The position numbers were made by a program, and so were the translations under genes. Positions 1 through 5,800 of a stretch of DNA of 9,638 nucleotides are shown here, one piece after another. A model generated the notes under the pieces. That model was not told the DNA's origin. It saw only the letters and a list, made by a program, of their open reading frames with translations, and made no database searches. The stretch is from positions 1 to 9,638 of the forward strand of contig SLQC01000173.1 of assembly GCA_007131625.1 (NCBI GenBank), in the 5' to 3' direction. The DNA is from Balneolales bacterium (GTDB taxonomy: Bacteria > Bacteroidota > Rhodothermia > Balneolales > Natronogracilivirgulaceae). Numbering within the stretch: position 1 is the stretch's first letter; every line of letters begins with the position of its first letter.

Positions 1-54
1 GTCCGTTATGGTCCCTTTAAAATGTTCCGCTAAAACGAGAATGTCGCTTTTCAT
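1..54 (-). CDS. etfA: Electron-transfer flavoprotein alpha subunit, N-terminal fragment (partial)
   Basis: Only the first 18 codons are in the window; the gene runs off the left edge. The translated start, MKSDILVLAEHFKGTITD, resembles the opening strand of EtfA/FixB proteins, where an ILV-x-AEH stretch followed by a Gly is common. The ATG is placed by a textbook ribosome-binding site (AAGGAGG) seven bases upstream, which overlaps the stop codon of etfB, so the two genes are probably translationally coupled. EtfA normally supplies the FAD-binding domain and pairs with EtfB in a cytoplasmic heterodimer. The FAD-binding C-terminal half cannot be seen, so the ETF class cannot be judged. The assignment rests on the short N-terminus plus the position right after etfB. 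Confidence 0.75.
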   Translation of the reverse strand, partial: MKSDILVLAEHFKGTITD

Positions 55-61
55 TGGTTTG

Positions 62-68
62 CCTCCTT
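62..68 (-). promoter_or_regulatory. Strong Shine-Dalgarno site of etfA
   Basis: The minus strand reads AAGGAGG, with seven bases to the etfA ATG at 54. It lies immediately past and next to the etfB stop codon (69-71, TAG on the minus strand). It fixes the etfA start and indicates coupled translation of etfB and etfA. Confidence 0.8.
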
Positions 69-851
69 CTATAAAATTCCCCGGTCATTAAAAACCTGAA
101 TCAATTTGCCGGTAATCTTTTCGGCATCCCCTTCAATTATTTCGGCTCTGCCCGTATCTTCAGGCTTGAACATTCTTTCTATGGATAATCCGGAAGGGGG
201 CTTGTCCACTGGCACTTCGATTTCTTCGATTTGGGTTGATTTTTTTGCTGCACGAATTTTGGCAATGGGAACATATCGCGGTGGTTTTTCAGCGGCCTGT
301 ATACCCAGTACAGCCGGCAGGGACATTTCATATTCACCGCGTACACCTCCGGTAAATTCTTTGTTAAATGCAACCTTGTTGGTATTTGTATCTACCTGAA
401 CGGCAGTTATAACACCGTTACAATTGATGTTTAAATAATCACCAATGAAATAGACGGCTTCGCCTTCAAGGTCGTCCGATCCTTGCGTACCGGTGAGAAT
501 TAATGTTTGTTCATCGGGTTCACCTGTTTCCTGCCTGATGTAGGATGTAAATAATTTTGCGAGTTCAGGTATCCTTGATTCCTGGTCGACACCGGTGATC
601 TTAACGACCTTGTCGGCTCCTTTTGCGATGGCGCCGTAAAGGACTTCGTCTATTTCAGGATCATCGATGGATACTGCAATAACTGTGGCTCCGTACTTTT
701 CTTTTATAATAATGGCCTGTTCAAGAGCGTGTTCATCGGACTCGTTCAATTTGAGTCGGATCCATTCTTTATTCAGTGACTTGCAATCTTCGGCAATTTC
801 GAGTTCCTCAACTACATCAATGTACATTTTGAGAAATACAATTATCTTCAT
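69..851 (-). CDS. etfB: Electron-transfer flavoprotein beta subunit (EtfB/FixA family), divergent nucleotide-binding loop
   Basis: This 260-residue protein has the usual length of EtfB, the smaller subunit of the soluble heterodimeric flavoprotein that passes electrons between dehydrogenases and other carriers. Visible family marks are the opening MKIIVFLK strand, an LNESDEHALEQA segment at 35-46 (the usual NPxxxxALE region), a Gly-Val-Arg-Gly-Glu stretch at 169-173, and the conserved PPRYVPIAKIRAAKK segment at 190-204. The AMP/FAD-contacting loop, normally DxDxxQ(T/V)G, aligns with residues 126-133, where only the first Asp is kept; Leu128, Glu131, Ala132 and Val133 replace the other key positions. 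The start is set by an AAAGGAG site eight bases upstream. The gene follows hoxH after 83 bases on the same strand and precedes etfA, so it may be read from the hox promoter. A link to hydrogenase electrons is inference from position. Family assignment is secure; subclass and partner are not. Confidence 0.9.
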   Translation of the reverse strand: MKIIVFLKMYIDVVEELEIAEDCKSLNKEWIRLKLNESDEHALEQAIIIKEKYGATVIAVSIDDPEIDEVLYGAIAKGADKVVKITGVDQESRIPELAKLFTSYIRQETGEPDEQTLILTGTQGSDDLEGEAVYFIGDYLNINCNGVITAVQVDTNTNKVAFNKEFTGGVRGEYEMSLPAVLGIQAAEKPPRYVPIAKIRAAKKSTQIEEIEVPVDKPPSGLSIERMFKPEDTGRAEIIEGDAEKITGKLIQVFNDRGIL

Positions 852-859
852 TGGATATT

Positions 860-866
860 CTCCTTT
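860..866 (-). promoter_or_regulatory. Strong Shine-Dalgarno site of etfB
   Basis: The minus strand reads AAAGGAG with eight bases to the etfB ATG at 851. It supports that start and contrasts with the weak or absent sites before hoxF, hoxU and hoxH. Confidence 0.75.
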
Positions 867-905
867 CGAGGGGGGTATTCATAGACATTTTGCATATATG
901 ATTAA

Positions 906-924
906 CCGATAGACAAACTGTCGG
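906..924 (-). other. Small imperfect hairpin between hoxH and etfB
   Basis: Two seven-base arms (906-912 and 918-924) flank a five-base loop. On the minus-strand transcript they read CCGACAG and CTATCGG, giving six pairs and one C-A mismatch. It lies just after the hoxH stop codon. No U-run follows, so it is not a convincing intrinsic terminator; it might be a weak attenuator or an mRNA end-protecting structure. On the plus strand the mismatch would become a G-U pair, but no gene is read in that direction here. Confidence 0.3.
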
Positions 925-934
925 AACGGTTTGA

Positions 935-2392
935 TTACCGGACCTTTCGGTCGATCAACCGATCCCTGTGGTCAAACAGCGTGATTTCCAACGGCATTTT
1001 ACCAAGGGCATGCGTGGCGCAGCTCAGACACGGATCATAGGCTCTGATGGCCACTTCGACCGCATTCATCATGGGCTCTGTTATCTTTCCCCGGCCGTTC
1101 ATCTGAGCTTTGGCCACAATATGGATGGCTTCGTTCATAGGCTGATTGTTATGGGTGGTGGAGACGATCAGGTTGGCCATTTCAATCTGATCCGACGCAT
1201 TGATTCGATAATGATGAAACAACGTACCTCGGGGGGCTTCAATCAGTCCGATACCTTCATTTTGCCGGGTACCTTTTTTCACACGGTCTTCCCCCTGCAA
1301 ATCGGAATCCTCAAGTAATTCTTTGATGGATTCCGCTGCAAAAAGGGATTCGATAAGACGTGCCCAATGGGTATGCATGCACATATCATTGGGTTTGCCG
1401 TTGGTGTAAGCCTTGTAAACCTCAAAGGCCTGTTGTGCTTTGGGAGTTGGAATAAAATCGCATGTATTGAGCCGGGCCAATGGTCCCACCCGGTACCATC
1501 CTTTTTCATTACCCAGCTTCGTCAAATAGGGGAATTTCATATAAGTCCAGGATCGGACCTCTTCGGCGATGTGATCAAGATAGTGCTGATAATCCACATC
1601 GTCCAGCAATTTGTTACCCTCGGCATCCACAGCTCTGAGTTTTCCATGATATAGATCCAGTGCACCGTCTTTTCCAACCAGGCTGAGATGATTGGATGGG
1701 AATTTGGAAAAATGATCCACCATGTCCCTGTGTTTCTTGTGATACTCTCTGAACAGGGTGACAGCGGCTTCCGCCCATGAGATCATAGTATCGGCATTCA
1801 GCGGGTCTTCTCCCTTCAGGAAGCGATCTCGTTCTTCCACACTCAGATTTTTGTTGATTCCACCGGGTATGGCACCGGTTCCATGGATTTTTTTGCCGGC
1901 AGTAGCCTCGATAATTTCCTGTCCGTATTTTCGCATCATGACTCCTTGCACGGCAAGGTCTCTGTAATCAGGTGATGTGACCAGTCCGATCACATTTCTG
2001 ACAGCCGGGTCGGCATCAATTCCCAGCAGCAGATCCGGTGAAGCCAGATGAAAAAAATGGAGGGCGTGTGATTGCAGGATCTGCCCGTAATGCATCAGTC
2101 TTCTCATTTTTTCCCCGGTTGGGGTGAGCCCATCACCGGTGCCTGCACCGACAATAACATCCATGGCCTTGGCGGCACCCAGATGGTGACTAACCGGACA
2201 GATACCGCACAATCGTTGTACGAGAACAGGTGCTTCCCAGTACGGCCTGCCCTGTACAAAGCGCTCAAAACCCCGGAATTCCACGATATGAAACCGGGAT
2301 TGTGTAACTTCGCCCTCATCATTGAGATGAATGGTTACTTTGCCGTGTCCTTCAACCCGGGTTACAGGGGATATAGTGATTTTTTGTGCCAT
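935..2392 (-). CDS. hoxH: NAD-linked [NiFe] hydrogenase large (catalytic) subunit HoxH
   Basis: HoxH carries the Ni-Fe active site that splits or forms H2 in the cytoplasmic bidirectional hydrogenase. The 485-residue frame has both nickel-binding motifs: the N-terminal RLCGIC at 60-65 (Cys62, Cys65) followed by PVSHHLGAAKAMD, and the C-terminal DPCLSCATH at 453-461 (Cys455, Cys458, His461). These forms fit the group 3d (HoxH) signatures. After His461 there is a 24-residue tail (462-485), the kind removed by a dedicated endopeptidase after nickel insertion; that protease is not in the window. The gene starts 16 bases after hoxY and clearly belongs to the hox operon. No good ribosome-binding site is visible before its ATG, so translation may depend on coupling to hoxY. 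Nothing is truncated. Group 3b or 3c large subunits are less likely given the HoxF and HoxU neighbours. Confidence 0.96.
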   Translation of the reverse strand: MAQKITISPVTRVEGHGKVTIHLNDEGEVTQSRFHIVEFRGFERFVQGRPYWEAPVLVQRLCGICPVSHHLGAAKAMDVIVGAGTGDGLTPTGEKMRRLMHYGQILQSHALHFFHLASPDLLLGIDADPAVRNVIGLVTSPDYRDLAVQGVMMRKYGQEIIEATAGKKIHGTGAIPGGINKNLSVEERDRFLKGEDPLNADTMISWAEAAVTLFREYHKKHRDMVDHFSKFPSNHLSLVGKDGALDLYHGKLRAVDAEGNKLLDDVDYQHYLDHIAEEVRSWTYMKFPYLTKLGNEKGWYRVGPLARLNTCDFIPTPKAQQAFEVYKAYTNGKPNDMCMHTHWARLIESLFAAESIKELLEDSDLQGEDRVKKGTRQNEGIGLIEAPRGTLFHHYRINASDQIEMANLIVSTTHNNQPMNEAIHIVAKAQMNGRGKITEPMMNAVEVAIRAYDPCLSCATHALGKMPLEITLFDHRDRLIDRKVR

Positions 2393-2408
2393 CTGTCATT
2401 TTAAAAGG

Positions 2409-2960
2409 TTAATCATATTTGAATACCTCATAGGGCAGATCCATTTCACTGTTGTTGATCAAAGCATTCAGAGCGTTCCAGATCAGTTCAGCGTTGGGTG
2501 GACAACCCGGCAGAAAAAAATCGATCTTCACCACCTCATGACACGGATACACCCGGTCCAGCAGGATGGGAAGCTCATCATCATTGGGCATGATTTTCAT
2601 CTCGTTGGTATTGCGGACCGTGGGTCCATTCAGATATGCTTCATCCAGGCATTCTTTTATAGGAATTCCGTTTCGCATGGCCGGCAACCCACCCATAATG
2701 GCGCACTCACCCACAGCGACAAGAATACGGCAATTCTTTCTAAATGCTTCAAGTACATGAACATTCTCGTCAAGACAACAACCACCCTCTATAAGACCGA
2801 TATCGCATTGTCGTGTAAAATTCTTGATATCATTGAAAGGCGACTTGTCAAATTCCACCAATTCTGCCAGTTCGAGGATGCGTTCATCGATATCCAGCAG
2901 AGACATGTGACATCCGAAACATCCGGCCAATGAAGTCGTGGCTATTACGGGTTTTTGCAT
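2409..2960 (-). CDS. hoxY: NAD-linked [NiFe] hydrogenase small subunit HoxY
   Basis: HoxY is the short small subunit of the hydrogenase module and passes electrons from the Ni-Fe site to the diaphorase through a single proximal [4Fe-4S] cluster. The 183-residue length matches this family, which lacks the C-terminal domain with medial and distal clusters found in membrane-bound enzymes. The four expected ligands are visible: Cys14 and Cys17 (AGCFGC), Cys86 (GEC, before AIMGG) and Cys153 (PGCPP). There is no twin-arginine signal, consistent with a cytoplasmic location. An AAAGGA site lies nine bases before the ATG. The gene begins 19 bases after hoxU ends and is followed at 16 bases by hoxH, so the three are almost certainly on one transcript. 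An adjacent Cys pair at 61-62 (GGCC) is not part of the standard ligand set. Confidence 0.95.
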   Translation of the reverse strand: MQKPVIATTSLAGCFGCHMSLLDIDERILELAELVEFDKSPFNDIKNFTRQCDIGLIEGGCCLDENVHVLEAFRKNCRILVAVGECAIMGGLPAMRNGIPIKECLDEAYLNGPTVRNTNEMKIMPNDDELPILLDRVYPCHEVVKIDFFLPGCPPNAELIWNALNALINNSEMDLPYEVFKYD

Positions 2961-2969
2961 GACTGATTA

Positions 2970-2975
2970 TCCTTT
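2970..2975 (-). promoter_or_regulatory. Ribosome-binding site of hoxY
   Basis: The minus strand reads AAAGGA, nine bases before the hoxY ATG at 2960 and inside the 19-base hoxU-hoxY gap. It supports the chosen start. Confidence 0.55.
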
Positions 2976-2979
2976 TAAT

Positions 2980-3675
2980 TTATTCTTCGAGTTCGCTGCC
3001 GATGGGATGTTTATCATATTTTCGCCGGCCGATAGGAGTTTCAAATCCCTGTCCCCGTTTTATTATGGCGCCGACGGGGCAGATATCCACAGCTTTTTGA
3101 GCCAGTTCTTCTGTAAGATTTTCGGCCAGATCGGGATCAACATATATCCTGGTTTTAAACCCCCGATTCAGAAAAGCAAAGATGTTTTTTCCGTCTTTGT
3201 CCTTGATTACCCTGATGCAGCGTTTGCAAAGGATACAACGGTTATGATCTTTTATGATCCTGGGATGGGTGAAATCAATATTGCGTCTGGGGAACAGAAA
3301 CGGATACCGGGGTACTGTAATGGCATATCGGTAGGCCAGGGCTTGCAATTCACAATTCCCGCTTTTTTCACAGGTCGGGCACAGGTGATTACCTTCAACA
3401 AAAAGCATTTCAATGATCGATTTACGCAGGTCGTTGAGTTCGGGTACGTTGTTCTCTATTTCCATTCCATCGTGAACCCGGCTGGTGCACGACGTCATAA
3501 GTTTTCCGTTGACCCGGACTGTGCAGGTGCGGCATGCTCCCTTCGGAGGTACTCCCTGAACATCGCACAGCGTAGGGATGTAAATATTATTCTGCCGGGC
3601 AGCATCGACTATATAGGATCCTTCCCCGGCCATGCATTTCACCCCGTCAATTGTAAATGTACTCACTTTGCCCAT
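2980..3675 (-). CDS. hoxU: NAD-linked hydrogenase diaphorase Fe-S subunit HoxU
   Basis: HoxU is the electron relay between HoxF and HoxY and corresponds to the N-terminal part of complex I subunit NuoG. The 231 residues show three cluster sites in the usual order. A ferredoxin-like [2Fe-2S] domain uses Cys37, Cys48, Cys51 and Cys63. A His-Cys3 [4Fe-4S] site (N5 type) has His97, Cys99, Cys102 and Cys108. A further [4Fe-4S] site has Cys147, Cys150 and Cys153 (CILCKRC) with Cys199 before Pro. The start ATG fits the family N-terminus (TFTIDG, residues 6-11), but no Shine-Dalgarno site is obvious before it. It lies 131 bases downstream of hoxF, an unusually large gap for this operon, and 19 bases upstream of hoxY. 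All ligands are intact. Confusion with a NuoG fragment of complex I is unlikely because hoxY and hoxH follow directly. Confidence 0.95.
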   Translation of the reverse strand: MGKVSTFTIDGVKCMAGEGSYIVDAARQNNIYIPTLCDVQGVPPKGACRTCTVRVNGKLMTSCTSRVHDGMEIENNVPELNDLRKSIIEMLFVEGNHLCPTCEKSGNCELQALAYRYAITVPRYPFLFPRRNIDFTHPRIIKDHNRCILCKRCIRVIKDKDGKNIFAFLNRGFKTRIYVDPDLAENLTEELAQKAVDICPVGAIIKRGQGFETPIGRRKYDKHPIGSELEE

Positions 3676-3806
3676 GAGACTTGGTATTTATTGTGAAACC
3701 CGGTTTGAATTCAGATTATAGGTTATGCATATGTATTTCTGCTGCAAGTATTCATTTTATCTGCATATGACTATGAAAGAAGCTTTTAAAAGTGGGTATA
3801 CGGCAA
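3676..3806. other. 131-bp gap between hoxF and hoxU with two TGCATATG octamers
   Basis: This AT-rich gap contains no reading frame of note. It carries two exact copies of TGCATATG (3726-3733 and 3762-3769) whose starts are 36 bases apart, and a 10-base palindrome CTTTTAAAAG at 3783-3792 just past the hoxF stop. I see no hairpin with a U-run that would end transcription and no clear promoter on the minus strand. It could hold an internal promoter, a regulator site or an mRNA processing point. Confidence 0.45.
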
Positions 3807-5609
3807 TTACTCCATCAGGGGAAACCTTCCGGTTGCTGTTCCAGCCTCCTGAATGGCTCTGTTAAGGTCAAATCCCATGTCGTAATGTGTTCCCCCCCTG
3901 ATTCTCTGGTCGTACAAGTGCTTGAAATTCAGAATACTGCTCACAATAGGGTTTGCCGCTGTTTGGCCCAGACCGCATCGGCTGGCCTTCAGTACTTTTG
4001 CCCAATTCACCATGTCTACAATATCACTGTTCATACCTCGGGCATTCAGTATCTTGTTCAGCTTGTTCCGCAACAGCACCGGCATGATCCGGCAGGTAGA
4101 GCAGGAACCACAGGATTCATCAATAAAGAATGAGGTGAAATTCAAGACCACATCCTGAAGCAGATCACGGGTGTGGTTAAACAAAATAAGGGATCCGCCT
4201 GTAGAGAGATCGGCATAACAGAGTATTCTGTCAAAATCGCCGGGTCCGATCAATGATCCCGAGGGTCCTCCCACCTGAACCGCCTGCAGGTCATCGGCAC
4301 CTGCCATTTCGCACATATCATTGACACTGAATCCCCATTCCACTTCATAAATACCCGGATTACGGCAATCGCCCGAGATACTTAATACCTTGGTGCCGGT
4401 TGAATCTTTTGTTCCAAAAGACCGGTACCAATTCCCCCCGTTAAGCAGCACTTTCACAGCTGCACAGAAGGTTTCAACATTGTTAACTACGGTAGGCTGA
4501 TTGAGATACCCTTTTTCCACTGGGAATGGCGGCCTGTCCCTCGGTTCTCCGCGCTTGCCTTCGGCCGACTCTATCAAAGCTGACTCTTCACCGCAGACAT
4601 ATGAACCGGCTCCCAGTTGAATTCGGATATCAAAATCAAATCCTTTTATTCCGGCAATATCTTTTCCAAGAAATTTTCTTTTATGAGCACCCTGAATAAG
4701 ATTTTCAAGATATTTTTTCAGGTATTTATACTCGTGTCGCATATACAGGATGCCGTGGGAAGCTCCTGTTGCATATGCGGCAATTACCATCCCCTCAAGC
4801 AGCAGTTTGGGACGTTCGGTCAGGATTACTCGGTCTTTAAATGTTCCTGGTTCCCCTTCATCTGCATTGCAGAAGATATATTTCTCACTGGATTCGGTTT
4901 GTCTGCACAGTTCCCATTTCATTCCGGTCGGAAACCCGGCTCCACCACGTCCCCGCAAGTTAGAGTTTTTTACTTCATCAATAACCTGTCCGGGGGTCAT
5001 CTTTGGCAAAATTTCCCGAATAACTTTTCCCGGTTTGTAATCGGGGCTGAGTACCGGGCCGATTTTCCGGATGTTGTTGTTGATGATCGCACGAATATCT
5101 TTGTTACTGTTTTGTCCGTCACCAAACCCTTCTACGATCAGTTCATCCATCGTTTTCCCGGCCTTAATATCCCGGATCAGCTCTTTTGCCCGAAATGGGG
5201 TGAGATTGGGAAATATTCTATCGTTTATAATCGCGGCCGGTTCCTGATCACTCATACCGATACAGGAAGTTTCAAATAATCCGATTAATCCATCACGCGT
5301 AACGGAATTGAACGGAATGCCCGTTTCGTGTTCAAAAGTTCGTGCAACGGTATCCCGTCCCATCATACAGGCAACAACACTGGTGTTAAGATAGATGGAA
5401 TACTTTCCCCGGGGCTTTTTAGAGAAGAAATGATAAAAGGATCGGGTCTGTTCCACATCGGCTTTGGAAATATTCAGTCCGAGAGCTGCTTGCTCTATGG
5501 CTTGATCGCTGATGTAACCGGCCTCAGACTGAATATCAATGAGGATATCCATTAATTGGGTCGGGTCCCGTTGATACGTATCAAGAATGGAGGAGACGCT
5601 TTGTTCCAT
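3807..5609 (-). CDS. hoxF: NAD-linked hydrogenase diaphorase flavoprotein HoxF with fused NuoE-like domain
   Basis: HoxF holds FMN, an NAD(H)-binding site and a [4Fe-4S] cluster, and exchanges electrons between NAD(H) and the hydrogenase. At 600 residues it is the long form. Residues 1 to about 150 resemble NuoE (thioredoxin-like fold), and the rest resembles NuoF. FMN motifs are GRGGAGFPTG at 220-229 and NADEGEPGTFKDR at 248-260; the NAD-binding Gly-rich stretch is GAGSYVCGEESAL at 333-345, continuing to about 363. The N3-type [4Fe-4S] ligands are Cys500, Cys503, Cys506 and Cys545. In the NuoE-like part only two of the usual four [2Fe-2S] cysteines are present (Cys81 and Cys116); the other two positions appear to be Thr76 and Ser120. 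hoxF is first in the minus-strand operon, with its ATG about 190 bases from the divergent hypF. No strong ribosome-binding site precedes it; the N-terminal sequence fits the family, so the start is likely right. Confidence 0.95.
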   Translation of the reverse strand: MEQSVSSILDTYQRDPTQLMDILIDIQSEAGYISDQAIEQAALGLNISKADVEQTRSFYHFFSKKPRGKYSIYLNTSVVACMMGRDTVARTFEHETGIPFNSVTRDGLIGLFETSCIGMSDQEPAAIINDRIFPNLTPFRAKELIRDIKAGKTMDELIVEGFGDGQNSNKDIRAIINNNIRKIGPVLSPDYKPGKVIREILPKMTPGQVIDEVKNSNLRGRGGAGFPTGMKWELCRQTESSEKYIFCNADEGEPGTFKDRVILTERPKLLLEGMVIAAYATGASHGILYMRHEYKYLKKYLENLIQGAHKRKFLGKDIAGIKGFDFDIRIQLGAGSYVCGEESALIESAEGKRGEPRDRPPFPVEKGYLNQPTVVNNVETFCAAVKVLLNGGNWYRSFGTKDSTGTKVLSISGDCRNPGIYEVEWGFSVNDMCEMAGADDLQAVQVGGPSGSLIGPGDFDRILCYADLSTGGSLILFNHTRDLLQDVVLNFTSFFIDESCGSCSTCRIMPVLLRNKLNKILNARGMNSDIVDMVNWAKVLKASRCGLGQTAANPIVSSILNFKHLYDQRIRGGTHYDMGFDLNRAIQEAGTATGRFPLME

Positions 5610-5625
5610 GAGTGACGGGATTGAT

Positions 5626-5644
5626 GATGCATGTGAAGATGCAT
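5626..5644. repeat. Direct repeat GATGCAT, 12-bp spacing, upstream of hoxF
   Basis: GATGCAT occurs at 5626-5632 and again at 5638-5644, starts 12 bases apart, each containing the palindrome ATGCAT. The pair ends 17 bases before the hoxF start. It could be a regulator site or leader element, or a chance event in AT-rich DNA. Confidence 0.35.
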
Positions 5645-5727
5645 ATAATAGTACATTAATATAATATCACTATTTATGAACTTTTCTTTAATTTTTAGTT
5701 TTTTTTTGCACTAAATTACAGTACAAG

Positions 5728-5748
5728 ATTAGCCGGATTTCGACTAAT
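5728..5748. promoter_or_regulatory. Candidate operator: 21-bp inverted repeat in the hox/hyp spacer
   Basis: Arms ATTAGCCG (5728-5735) and CGACTAAT (5741-5748) are inverted copies matching at seven of eight positions, around the five-base centre GATTT. The right arm overlaps the position expected for the upstream promoter element of hypF. Size and symmetry suit a dimeric transcription factor. The regulator is not in the window and the family is not recognised. Confidence 0.45.
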
Positions 5749-5770
5749 TTGTTAATAATATTTATCTTTG
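5738..5770 (+). promoter_or_regulatory. Candidate Bacteroidota-type promoter of hypF
   Basis: TATCTTTG at 5763-5770 is an exact match to the TAnnTTTG box known for the primary sigma factor of Bacteroidota. TTTC at 5738-5741, 21 bases upstream, is a three-of-four match to the paired TTTG element. A transcript starting a few bases after the box would leave a leader of roughly 25 bases before the ATG at 5801. If correct, the TTG at 5768 lies inside the promoter and cannot be the start codon. Confidence 0.45.
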
Positions 5771-5789
5771 TGGAAGGTTGACAGGGAGC

Positions 5790-5793
5790 GGAG
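5790..5793 (+). promoter_or_regulatory. Ribosome-binding site deciding the hypF start
   Basis: GGAG sits seven bases before ATG 5801, with a second GGGAG at 5784-5788. This favours ATG 5801 over the in-frame TTG at 5768. Confidence 0.5.
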
Positions 5794-5800
5794 TGCATCA

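Larger units (their letters stand above)
5610..5762. promoter_or_regulatory. Divergent hox/hyp control region
   Basis: This AT-rich spacer must drive hoxF leftwards and hypF rightwards. It includes a T-rich tract on the plus strand (about 5681-5708), a 21-bp inverted repeat (5728-5748), and a direct repeat near hoxF. A plausible plus-strand promoter box lies at its right end. I could not identify a convincing minus-strand promoter; several TATTAT-like words occur at 5644-5670 but none has a clear partner box. Confidence 0.6.

Noticed and set aside
860..876. Hairpin of the C-run with the etfB Shine-Dalgarno as a translation switch
   Set aside because: Only about three base pairs form (CUC with GAG), too weak to claim.
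906..924. Intrinsic terminator between hoxH and etfB
   Set aside because: The hairpin is short with a mismatch on the transcribed strand and has no following U-run, so it was listed only as a weak structure.
2331..2933. Plus-strand open frame of 200 codons opposite hoxY
   Set aside because: Antisense shadow of hoxY with no ribosome-binding site or protein signature.
2938..3696. Plus-strand open frame of 252 codons opposite hoxU
   Set aside because: It is antisense to an intact hoxU with all cluster ligands; no recognisable protein features.
3783..3792. CTTTTAAAAG palindrome as a terminator after hoxF
   Set aside because: It is all A/T in the core, has no loop or U-run, and could be chance in AT-rich DNA.
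4617..5279. Plus-strand open frame of 220 codons inside hoxF
   Set aside because: Antisense shadow of the conserved HoxF domains; its translation resembles no family I know.
5768..5800. Longer hypF frame beginning at TTG 5768
   Set aside because: The TTG overlaps a candidate promoter box, the extra 11 residues have no family similarity, and ATG 5801 has a GGAG at seven bases.
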